Origin: Pedosphaera sp.
GTDB lineage: Bacteria > Verrucomicrobiota > Verrucomicrobiia > Limisphaerales > UBA9464
Assembly (NCBI GenBank): GCA_009695405.1
Contig: SIAZ01000044.1
Span: 1 to 16,901, forward strand
Direction: 5' to 3'
DNA length: 16,901 nucleotides
This document shows positions 1 through 6,994 of the stretch, piece after piece (position 1 is the first letter of the stretch; each line of letters opens with the position of its first letter). The translations under genes and the position numbers were made by a program. The notes under the pieces are model-generated. The model was not told the origin of the DNA. It did no database searches and saw only the letters and a list, made by a program, of their open reading frames with translations.

Positions 1-126
1 CGCAACGTCCTCTTGGCCCTGATCCCCTTCGAGCAAGGCCAACCCTTGGCGCACTTCTTTGAACTCTACCATCGCCAACCAAGCCTCGCCCTCCGACTGA
101 TCATAGACTCCCGCCCTGTCCTATGA
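1..126 (+). CDS. C-terminal end of an unidentified protein (5' truncated)
   Basis: Frame 1 is open from the window edge for 41 codons and stops at TGA 124-126. The other two forward frames are closed within the first 60 bases. The visible tail begins RNVLLALIPFEQG and ends LIIDSRPVL; it mixes hydrophobic and charged residues and has no motif I recognise, so no function is assigned. The codons are C-rich at third positions, which supports real coding sequence. The gene ends 166 bp before pilM and has a terminator-like hairpin after it, so it is probably a separate transcription unit. Confidence 0.5.
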   Translation, partial: RNVLLALIPFEQGQPLAHFFELYHRQPSLALRLIIDSRPVL

Positions 127-175
127 GCCGCCAGCCAAACGCCCTGACAAAAGCGACGTCATTTTTGTTTTCTGG

Positions 176-204
176 TTGACCCCTTGCTCTGTTTTCTCTA
201 GCTA
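176..204 (+). promoter_or_regulatory. Possible sigma-70-like promoter upstream of pilM
   Basis: A TTGACC hexamer at 176-181 is a good -35 match and follows a T-rich stretch at 161-172. At 17-bp spacing the -10 position reads TAGCTA (199-204), which is a poor match to TATAAT. The site lies in the only sizeable gap ahead of the pilM block. The -35 element is seen directly; its use as a promoter is inferred and weak. Confidence 0.28.
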
Positions 205-222
205 ACACCCAGTAAGCCGTGC

Positions 223-259
223 TCGCTCATCGCAAGGCCTACATTGGTGAGCGATTTTT
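223..259 (+). terminator. Terminator-like hairpin in the pilM leader
   Basis: TCGCTCATC (223-231) pairs with GGTGAGCGA (246-254), giving a 9-bp stem with one T-G wobble, a 14-base loop and five T residues immediately after (255-259). It could terminate the gene that ends at 126. Because it lies downstream of the possible promoter at 176-204 and 33 bp before the pilM ATG, it could instead attenuate the pilM operon. The loop is longer than in most intrinsic terminators. Confidence 0.42.
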
Positions 260-292
260 AGTCCTTGGGGATCCAAAATCACGACTTGAATC

Positions 293-2185
293 ATGTTGAA
301 ATTGAAGACGTTTCTTGGGGTAGACTTCGGGGGTGGAAGCCTGAAGATTGCCGAATTCGAACCTGCTGTTGGCGGGGGTTTGAATCTTCTTCGGTTTATT
401 GTGAAACCTTTAGGGCTCGCGGGCTCTCAAGATGCAGCACGAGATGGAATCCTAAAGAAGGCCTTGGCTGAAGCACTCGCGGAAGGGGGCTTTGTTTCGC
501 GGAAGGCTAACATCTCAGCCCCGGGCTATCAGGTCTTCTCTAAGTTTGTTAAGCTTCCTCCAATTGATGCCTCGAAGGTCACTCAGATCATTCAATATGA
601 GGCTCAGCAAAATGTTCCTTTCCCGTTAGCTGAAAGTGCTTGGGATTACCAGATTTTGGGATCGAGCGGTGAAGCGGGTTTGGAAGTGCTGCTGGTAGCT
701 ATTAAGTCCGAGACTGTTGAAAAACTCTTCGCCACAGGCGAAGGAGCCGGTCTCAAGATGGAGGTTGTCGATGCGTCAATCGCCGCGCTGGGAAATGCTT
801 TTCGCTACAACTATGAAGACGTCCAAGGCTGTTCCCTCCTGATTGATATTGGGGCTAAGACCAGCAACGTCCTTTTGTTCGAAAAGAACAAATTCTACGT
901 TCGAACGGTTCCGGTCGGCGCAAATACGATCACTCAAGAGTTCTCGGTGGAATCTAAGACATCCTTTGCCGAATCTGAAAAATTCAAGATTGCTCAAGGG
1001 TTTGTGAGTCTCGGTGGTGCTTATGAAGAACCTGATGATGCCCGAGTTGCAGCGGTCTCTAAGGTGGCTCGCAATGTTCTTACCCGCCTGCATATGCAGG
1101 TTAATCAGACCATTCAGTTTTATAAAACTCAGCAAGGGGGTAGTTCTCCTCAGCGGGTTTATTTGTGCGGCGGCGGTTCAGTGATGGCCTATTCGGCAGA
1201 GTTCTTCTTGGAGAAGCTCAATTTACCTGTCGAATATTTCAACCCGTTTCGCAAAGTCACCGTCGAGCCTTCGGTCAGCACTGAAGAATTAGAAAAGGTC
1301 GCATCTTCTTTCGGTGAGGTTGTTGGATTGGCACTTCAGTTCATTGCTGTCTGTCCGATTAATCTGAATTTGATGCCTCGGAGTTCTAAGAACCGACAGG
1401 CGTTCAACACCAAGAAGCCTTTCTTGGTGGTCGCAGCCTCCGCCGCAGCGTTAGGGGTTTGGTCAACTGGACTCTTTTATTCTCAAGTCACTGATGTCCG
1501 AAATGAGGGTGCTAGCAAAATCGCAGAGAAGGTAAATCCTTTGGCTGCGGTAGAAACTAATTTAAAGTCCGAAGAAGCGAAGATCGGCGAGGTCAAGGAA
1601 CAGGTATCTCAACTTTCCGATTACCTCCATGAACGGACCTATTGGCCAGAAATTCTAGCTGAAGTGCGTCGTATCTTATTGGAAGCTGAAGCGGCTTCGT
1701 CTGAAAAAGTGGGGGTTCCTGTGGGGATTTGGGTAGACTCGTTTTACTCAACTGAACCGGTGGTGCCTCTTGCCGAATCTGGGACGGAAGAAGCACCCAA
1801 ATTCATGTCGATGAACATGGAAATGATGCGTCGCTATGGTCTGATAAAAGGGCCGCCACAGCCCGGCGAACCAGGTGGTGGAGGGCCCGGAGGTCCGAGT
1901 GATGAAGGTGCCGCTGAAGGTGCCCCCAAAGCCTCTAAAGCAAAAGCTGTATCGACAAATGAAGTGTCGATAATTAACCTGAAAATTCGGGCTGTTAACC
2001 TTCAAAAAATCAAGCCGGAAGCCAATGGCGCCGTAGCTTATGATTTAGAAAAAGTGGCTAAAGCGAGTCCACTTTTTGATGCATCAGAGACCCAACTCTC
2101 TGGGAACTTGGATCAGGTAGAAGACACCGAGCCGTCTTTTACCTTTCCGCTCAAACTGAAATTAAAGCGCCCAATTAAGCTCTGA
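293..2185 (+). CDS. pilM: PilM-like actin-fold ATPase fused to a membrane-anchored PilN-like region (Amuc_1101-like)
   Basis: This 630-aa protein starts with a PilM/FtsA-type actin-like domain (about residues 5-365). The phosphate-1 loop is LGVDFGGGSLK (8-18), the phosphate-2 segment is LLIDIGAKTS (182-191) and the adenosine motif is VYLCGGGS (289-296). Classic PilM is cytoplasmic, about 350 aa long, and binds the cytoplasmic tail of PilN in the type IV pilus alignment complex. Here a transmembrane helix (about 376-396) follows directly, then a probable coiled coil (about 400-460) and a periplasmic domain, which is the layout of PilN. I infer a PilM-PilN fusion. A Met-rich segment (505-512) leads into a Pro/Gly-rich tract (520-535). 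The ATG at 293 is chosen because the actin motif begins at residue 8; no Shine-Dalgarno sequence is visible. The stop codon is separated from the next gene by one base, so translation is probably coupled. Confidence 0.88.
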   Translation: MLKLKTFLGVDFGGGSLKIAEFEPAVGGGLNLLRFIVKPLGLAGSQDAARDGILKKALAEALAEGGFVSRKANISAPGYQVFSKFVKLPPIDASKVTQIIQYEAQQNVPFPLAESAWDYQILGSSGEAGLEVLLVAIKSETVEKLFATGEGAGLKMEVVDASIAALGNAFRYNYEDVQGCSLLIDIGAKTSNVLLFEKNKFYVRTVPVGANTITQEFSVESKTSFAESEKFKIAQGFVSLGGAYEEPDDARVAAVSKVARNVLTRLHMQVNQTIQFYKTQQGGSSPQRVYLCGGGSVMAYSAEFFLEKLNLPVEYFNPFRKVTVEPSVSTEELEKVASSFGEVVGLALQFIAVCPINLNLMPRSSKNRQAFNTKKPFLVVAASAAALGVWSTGLFYSQVTDVRNEGASKIAEKVNPLAAVETNLKSEEAKIGEVKEQVSQLSDYLHERTYWPEILAEVRRILLEAEAASSEKVGVPVGIWVDSFYSTEPVVPLAESGTEEAPKFMSMNMEMMRRYGLIKGPPQPGEPGGGGPGGPSDEGAAEGAPKASKAKAVSTNEVSIINLKIRAVNLQKIKPEANGAVAYDLEKVAKASPLFDASETQLSGNLDQVEDTEPSFTFPLKLKLKRPIKL

Positions 2186-2186
2186 T

Positions 2187-3218
2187 ATGCCATGGATAAA
2201 AAAAAATCTGGCCTTTGTCATCAGTTTATCGGTGGCTTTACTACTTCTAATTGCTGGGACTGTTTATTTGTTCGCAGCACAAGAAGGCGCCGACATCGCC
2301 AATGGTGGGCTGGAGGCTAAGAAAACTGAGTATGACGCTCTGGTTAAGCGGGAACCTTTCCCCAATGCCAAAAATATTGAACTGGCCAAGGTTGAACAGA
2401 AACGCTTCGCGGAACTCAAGGCCAAGGCGCGCCAGACTTTTTCAAAGGCTCCTAGGTTTGAAGCTCTCGATGACGCCTCCTTCAAATCATTGCTGTCTCA
2501 AACCATTGTGAATCTGGAGCAGGAAGCGGATCGAAAAGGAGTTAAGCTGCCTGCTGGGACTGGAACCGGGTTAAAGTACAGTTTTACTTTCGATACTCAA
2601 CGCAAAGAGTTGAGATTGGCCCCGTCCACACTCGAACCGCTCGCCTTGGCTCTCACTGATATCAGCGATTTGAGTCAAATTCTTTTCACCTCGAGAATCC
2701 ATTCACTGATCAGTATTAAGCGCTCCGCCATTGGCACAAATGAAACAGCGGGGTCGGGAGATCTTCTGACTAAAAAGACCACGACAAATTCTGTTGCTGG
2801 GGCCTTTGTCTGTGCTTATGAACTTCAGTTTCAATGCTTCTCGACCGAACTGGCTGAGGTCTTCAATCATCTCGTAACCGCCCCAAGTGCCTATGTTTTA
2901 AAGATGGTCAATATCGACCATAGTTCAGTTGAACCAACAGAGGCTCTGGCGACACCTTTACCGATGACCCCAGCGATGGGTATGATGAATATGTACAATC
3001 GTTACGGAGCACGCCCAGGAATGGGAATGGGAATGGGCATGCAACCTCCTCCCCCCCCGGTTGCGGCGGCAACGTCAGGGCGTATCGGAGAGATCGTTTT
3101 AGAGCAGAAGCCGCTTAAAGTGACTCTGGGACTTGAGGTCGTTCGCTTGAACGCCGATGCTGTACCCGCGGGGTCGGGGGCCTCCAAGTCACCTCGGCAA
3201 CAGGATCCCAAACGGTAG
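2187..3218 (+). CDS. Membrane-anchored T4P accessory protein, PilO-position, Amuc_1100-like
   Basis: This 343-aa protein has a short cytoplasmic N-terminus (MPWIKKN), one transmembrane helix (about 8-31) and a periplasmic remainder that opens with a charged, probably helical region (about 35-120). This is the topology of PilN/PilO alignment-complex subunits, which link the cytoplasmic PilM ring to the secretin. Its length and position between a PilM-like and a secretin gene match Amuc_1100 of Akkermansia, the outer-surface protein known for signalling to host TLR2. The assignment rests on position and topology more than on motifs. Residues 260-291 are very Met/Gly/Pro rich and include four GM dipeptides encoded by a GGNATG hexanucleotide repeat (3018-3041), followed by a run of five prolines. 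The ATG lies one base after the pilM stop. Confidence 0.72.
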   Translation: MPWIKKNLAFVISLSVALLLLIAGTVYLFAAQEGADIANGGLEAKKTEYDALVKREPFPNAKNIELAKVEQKRFAELKAKARQTFSKAPRFEALDDASFKSLLSQTIVNLEQEADRKGVKLPAGTGTGLKYSFTFDTQRKELRLAPSTLEPLALALTDISDLSQILFTSRIHSLISIKRSAIGTNETAGSGDLLTKKTTTNSVAGAFVCAYELQFQCFSTELAEVFNHLVTAPSAYVLKMVNIDHSSVEPTEALATPLPMTPAMGMMNMYNRYGARPGMGMGMGMQPPPPPVAAATSGRIGEIVLEQKPLKVTLGLEVVRLNADAVPAGSGASKSPRQQDPKR

Positions 3219-3225
3219 AAATTCC

Positions 3226-4029
3226 ATGGACTTCCTCAAGAAACATTACGAGAAGCTAATCCTGGGCTTCGTTCTCCTCTCCGTTGCCGGCGTCGCTCTC
3301 TACTTGGTCCTGACGGTAGGCCAAGTCCGTAGCGATCTCGATAAGGCCCTAGAACAATTCGCTGGTGCTAAACCGAAAGAACTTCAGCCTGCTAATCTCA
3401 GCACTAACGAGAGTTCTTTGACGAAGGTGACTCATCCGCGTGCTGTCCTTCTTGGCGCTCTAGATCACTATACCTTCAATCCAGTCCCGTGGGCCCGTGG
3501 GGCGAATGGTCGCTTGGAGCGAACAAAGCCTCGCCCCGACATTGGTGCCGCGGGTCTATCTTATGTTCGGGCTCAAGAATTGCTCCTTGAAATTGGTTTC
3601 GCTCAAGTCGCTGGGACTCCAGAAGCTCCAAGATACCAATTTATGATTCGTAAGGATTATGAGAAGAAAGTCTCAGACCGCCGATCGTCTGTCGAATCAG
3701 TCGCGGTCGGGGGGGGGAATAAAGATCAACTCTTCAAACTTCTTCAAGTAAAAGGTCCGAAAGAAGATCCGTCTGAGTTTAGCTGCGAACTTGTTTCAAC
3801 GCGTGAATCTTTCGTTCTTAGTAAACTAAAGACCCTAAAGAAGATCCGAGGCTATTCCGCCGACATTCGTTACGAGGCGGAACGCAAGGATTTTTCCCAG
3901 AAGAGGGTCGGCGATTCAATTAATTTATCAGGTGTTTTACACAAGATTGTTGCCATCGAGAAAGATGAGTTGGTAGTGTCTGCTCCCAATTACGTGCGAT
4001 CTACCGTTCTCAAGTCTGCAGCCCAATAG
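3226..4029 (+). CDS. Membrane-anchored T4P accessory protein, PilP-position, Amuc_1099-like
   Basis: This 267-aa protein starts MDFLKKHYEKL and has one transmembrane helix at about 11-31, so most of it is periplasmic. The frame is open further upstream (to 3157), but that extension overlaps the preceding gene and is rich in Arg/Pro. The ATG at 3226, 7 bp after the upstream stop and directly before the membrane helix, is the sensible start. The C-terminal part (about residues 190-260) reads like a small beta-rich domain, with GDSINLSGVLHKIVAIEKDELVV showing alternating hydrophobic residues, as expected of a PilP-like protein that contacts the secretin N-domains. There is no clear lipobox, unlike classical PilP lipoproteins. 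The position matches Amuc_1099. The role in bridging the inner membrane and secretin is inferred. Confidence 0.68.
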   Translation: MDFLKKHYEKLILGFVLLSVAGVALYLVLTVGQVRSDLDKALEQFAGAKPKELQPANLSTNESSLTKVTHPRAVLLGALDHYTFNPVPWARGANGRLERTKPRPDIGAAGLSYVRAQELLLEIGFAQVAGTPEAPRYQFMIRKDYEKKVSDRRSSVESVAVGGGNKDQLFKLLQVKGPKEDPSEFSCELVSTRESFVLSKLKTLKKIRGYSADIRYEAERKDFSQKRVGDSINLSGVLHKIVAIEKDELVVSAPNYVRSTVLKSAAQ

Positions 4030-4069
4030 AGCCTCTCAGCATGCCAGTTTCCGCTAAAAAAAGAACCCT

Positions 4070-6922
4070 ATGACGAAAGTCTCAGTATTATTGAGCCTCG
4101 TTGCGACCGTTGTTGCACTGCATTCGATCCCTCTGCGCTCCTACGCTCAGGACGCCGCGGAGATTGCGGTCCGACGTGAAGAGAAAGCCATTGTGCTTCG
4201 CAATCTCTTGGCGTCAGGCGCGATTGCTTCGAAGCAAGGCGATCTCACCACGGCTGCAAAAGCTTACGAAGACGCTTGGAATCTGACCGAAGAACTCGGT
4301 GGTAATGTTGACAAAGAACGAGCCGCCACTGTTGAGGGCTTTGTCTCAACTCGGATGGCCTTGGCCTATGGTGCCGCCAAACAGGGTGATTTCAAGGAAG
4401 CTGATCTCCAGGTCAAGCGGGTCCTGAAGATTGACACCACCAACATCAAAGCTAAGAATTTCAAGCGGGAGAATGATGAGCGTCTTGCTGGGTTGGTCGG
4501 TAAGGGGCCCTCAGAAGAGGCTCTTTCCTACATTGGCGCAGACCAGACAAACAAGCTCTCGGCGGCAATCCATGTTCAAGATGGAAAATTAGCCTTTGAA
4601 ATGGGCCATTTCGATCGAGCCGAAGTTAAACTAAAGCAAGCGTTAAAGATCGATCCCGATAACGTAGGCGCTTATCAGTACCTCAACATTATCCGCGAAT
4701 CAAAATACTCGCGCGCTCACAAACAAAAATTGCTCACCGACAAAGACAAATTGCTGGAAGTCGAACAATACTGGGATCAACCGAAGACGAAACTGCCAGT
4801 GGGTAATCCATTCGCTAAAACGAATCGAATTTACACTGGTTCCGGTCGGCAGGCTATTTATCATAAGCTGGATACGATCATTCTTAATGAAGTTAAGTTC
4901 GAAGGATTGGGGCTCCAAGAGGTTTTAAAGTTTCTCGACGAACAGGTTAGGCTAAGGGATCCAGATAAGTCTGGGGTCAATTTCGTTGTTAATCCCTACA
5001 TCGATATTCCCACGCCCCAAGGAACTCTAGGAAGTGTTGACCCTTTGACCGGTCTTCCTGTGGTAGCTCAGGCTCAAGAGGCTATTGATCTCAGCGCGGT
5101 TAAGATTTCGATTAATCCAGCCCTGCGAAATATGCGTCTTGCTGATGTGCTGGATGTTATCTCTAAGGTAGCTGAAAGACCGGTAAAATTCACAGTGGAA
5201 GAATGGGGAGTGATGTTCACTCAACGCCTCGCTGAACCTATTCAGTTACACGCTAGAAGTTGGCGGGTAAACCCAAACACTTTCATGGAGGGTTTGGAAA
5301 GTGTCAGTGGCTACAGCCCATCTGTTAGTGGTCAAGGCGGTCAGGGTGGCGGTGGCGGCGGCGGTGGTGGTGGTGGTCAGGGCGGCGGCGGCCAAGGTGG
5401 TCAAGGCAGCGGCGGAATTACCATCCCACGGGTTGATGTCAGCGGCGGTGGAGGCCAAGGTGGTGGCGGCCAAGGTGGTGGCGGTCAACAAGGTGGTGGC
5501 GGTCAAGGTGTTGGCGGCCAAGGTGGCTCTGGAATCACCGGCGTTACCCGCACGAATGTGACTGCAAATGTTCAAGTCCTTGTTAGAAACTTCTTCCAAG
5601 CCTGCGGCTTAAACTTCCCTCAGACAATTGCTCCGGGCGCCGGTGGCGCCGGTGGGTTGGGCGGTGGCGGTGGGTTCGGTGGTGGTGCTCAACTTGGTGC
5701 AGGTGGAGTAAACCCTGACCAAGATCAAAAGGCCCTCTTCTTCAATGATAGATCTGGTATCCTCTTTGTTCGAGCAACGCTCTCTGATCTAGATATAATC
5801 GAAAAGGCTATCCAGATTTTAAATGTTGCCCCGCCGCAGATTGAGATCGAAGCCCGTTTTGCTGAAATTAGCCAAACCGACAACAAAGCCATCGGCTTTG
5901 ACTGGTTCATGGGAAATATTCTCTTGGGTGGTGGGAAATCGGCAATCTCAGGTGGAAGCGCGCCTAGTTTCACAGGTGCTCCATCGAAGGCTAATCCAGG
6001 CAGTGTGGGTGTCGATGGTAGTCAAATCCTTCCGGGTGGAACTTTCCCAGGAACAACGCCGGGGAATCTTGCCAATCCCGGGGCAAACGATCAACTAATT
6101 ACCGGTGGACTTCGAAATTCTACTGCCGAAGGTGGCAATATTCCTCCTCTCTTAAGTCTGACGGGTATCCTGACTGATCCTCAATTTAAGGTTGTTGTTA
6201 GGGCTTTGGAACAGCGCGATGGGGTCGATCTCTTGTCCGCTCCGAAGGTGATTACCCTCAGCGGTCGTCAGGCTCACATGGAGGTTTCTGATGTGCGGAC
6301 GATTGTCTCCGGATTGAGTAACCAAGGCGGCGGCGGCGGCGGCGGTGGTGGCGGGAACTTCGGTGGTTCGCAGGGCGGGGTCGGTAATAATGTCAACCAA
6401 GCCAATATCAGTCTTATCACTCCGGGAACTGTCTCGTTGCCCTTCGGCCCTGTGCTCGATGTCATTCCTTATGTCAGTGCCGACGAAGTATCCATTCAAA
6501 TGACCATCCTGCCGACAATCACCGAATTCCTCGGCTATGATGATCCCGGTCCGTTCGTTCCGCAGATTCTCGGGCTAACCTCAGGTTCAGCTGGGCTTAG
6601 CAGAACTGCAGCTTTACCCCTTCCTCGACTCCGTGTTCGCATGGTCACCACCAGTGCAATTGTTTGGGACGGTCAAACGGTGGTCCTCGGTGGGCTAATT
6701 GCTGAGGACAATGTTAAATCCCGCGATAAAACACCGATACTGGGTGATATCCCGTTTCTCGGCCGCTTGTTCCGCAGTGAGAGCAGCAGATCAACAAAGA
6801 AAAATTTGATGATCTTTGTGACTGCAACGATCATTGATCCAGCAGGCAAGCGGGTTAATTCACCCGAGAATTTATCCTACGATCCTTCTACCATCCCGCC
6901 TCAAACCACAGGGGCTAAGTGA
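4070..6922 (+). CDS. Outer-membrane secretin, PilQ/GspD superfamily, with TPRs and Gly-rich linkers (Amuc_1098-like)
   Basis: This 950-aa protein forms the outer-membrane channel for a pilus or secretion machine. A signal peptide ends near SYA-Q (26/27). TPR-like helices follow at about 45-78, 96-131 and 165-208. N-domains come next: LNEVKFEGLGLQEVLKFL from about 272, an STN-like segment at about 345-390, and a ring-building domain at about 500-586 that includes GILFVRATLSDL. The secretin core begins with PPQIEIEARFAEI near 588 and ends with the family signature: VVLGGLI near 871 and TPILGDIPFLGRLFR near 888-902. Three Gly/Gln-rich tracts (about 422-486, 523-545, 752-768) separate domains; the first contains GGGGQ pentapeptide repeats. 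N-terminal TPRs are not part of classical PilQ but fit the Verrucomicrobiota form. No pilin, PilB or PilT gene is in view, so a pilus role cannot be separated from a type II-like secretion role. Confidence 0.93.
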   Translation: MTKVSVLLSLVATVVALHSIPLRSYAQDAAEIAVRREEKAIVLRNLLASGAIASKQGDLTTAAKAYEDAWNLTEELGGNVDKERAATVEGFVSTRMALAYGAAKQGDFKEADLQVKRVLKIDTTNIKAKNFKRENDERLAGLVGKGPSEEALSYIGADQTNKLSAAIHVQDGKLAFEMGHFDRAEVKLKQALKIDPDNVGAYQYLNIIRESKYSRAHKQKLLTDKDKLLEVEQYWDQPKTKLPVGNPFAKTNRIYTGSGRQAIYHKLDTIILNEVKFEGLGLQEVLKFLDEQVRLRDPDKSGVNFVVNPYIDIPTPQGTLGSVDPLTGLPVVAQAQEAIDLSAVKISINPALRNMRLADVLDVISKVAERPVKFTVEEWGVMFTQRLAEPIQLHARSWRVNPNTFMEGLESVSGYSPSVSGQGGQGGGGGGGGGGGQGGGGQGGQGSGGITIPRVDVSGGGGQGGGGQGGGGQQGGGGQGVGGQGGSGITGVTRTNVTANVQVLVRNFFQACGLNFPQTIAPGAGGAGGLGGGGGFGGGAQLGAGGVNPDQDQKALFFNDRSGILFVRATLSDLDIIEKAIQILNVAPPQIEIEARFAEISQTDNKAIGFDWFMGNILLGGGKSAISGGSAPSFTGAPSKANPGSVGVDGSQILPGGTFPGTTPGNLANPGANDQLITGGLRNSTAEGGNIPPLLSLTGILTDPQFKVVVRALEQRDGVDLLSAPKVITLSGRQAHMEVSDVRTIVSGLSNQGGGGGGGGGGNFGGSQGGVGNNVNQANISLITPGTVSLPFGPVLDVIPYVSADEVSIQMTILPTITEFLGYDDPGPFVPQILGLTSGSAGLSRTAALPLPRLRVRMVTTSAIVWDGQTVVLGGLIAEDNVKSRDKTPILGDIPFLGRLFRSESSRSTKKNLMIFVTATIIDPAGKRVNSPENLSYDPSTIPPQTTGAK
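5444..5521 (+). repeat. Tandem 15-bp repeat encoding GGGGQ in the secretin gene
   Basis: Five imperfect copies of a 15-base unit, GGTGGTGGCGGTCAA and variants, run in frame and encode GGGGQ, GGGGQ, GGGGQQ, GGGGQ and GVGGQ (residues 459-484). One copy carries an extra CAA codon. A related, less regular Gly/Gln tract precedes it at about 5334-5412. The unit is a multiple of three, so slippage would change linker length without shifting the frame. Confidence 0.85.
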
Positions 6923-6994
6923 TCATTCTTAACGGACTTTTAGATTGTCGAATCAAAGCATTCACGTGGTTCGGATGGTGCAGCTAGCAAGCTC

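Noticed and set aside
265..471. Small plus-strand open frame overlapping the start of pilM
   Set aside because: Cys/Arg/Trp-rich product in a shadow frame of a clear PilM actin domain, without recognisable features.
3157..3225. N-terminal extension of the 267-aa gene by 23 residues
   Set aside because: It overlaps the end of the preceding gene in another frame, is Arg/Pro/Gly rich, and would place the membrane helix unusually far from the N-terminus. ATG 3226 fits better.
5246..5599. Minus-strand open frame opposite the secretin Gly-rich tract
   Set aside because: Its Ala/Thr-rich product is the antisense of GGN/CAA repeats; no coding evidence.
6923..6994. Terminator or promoter between the secretin and the propeller gene
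   Set aside because: I found no hairpin with a T-run and no convincing -35/-10 pair in these 72 bases.
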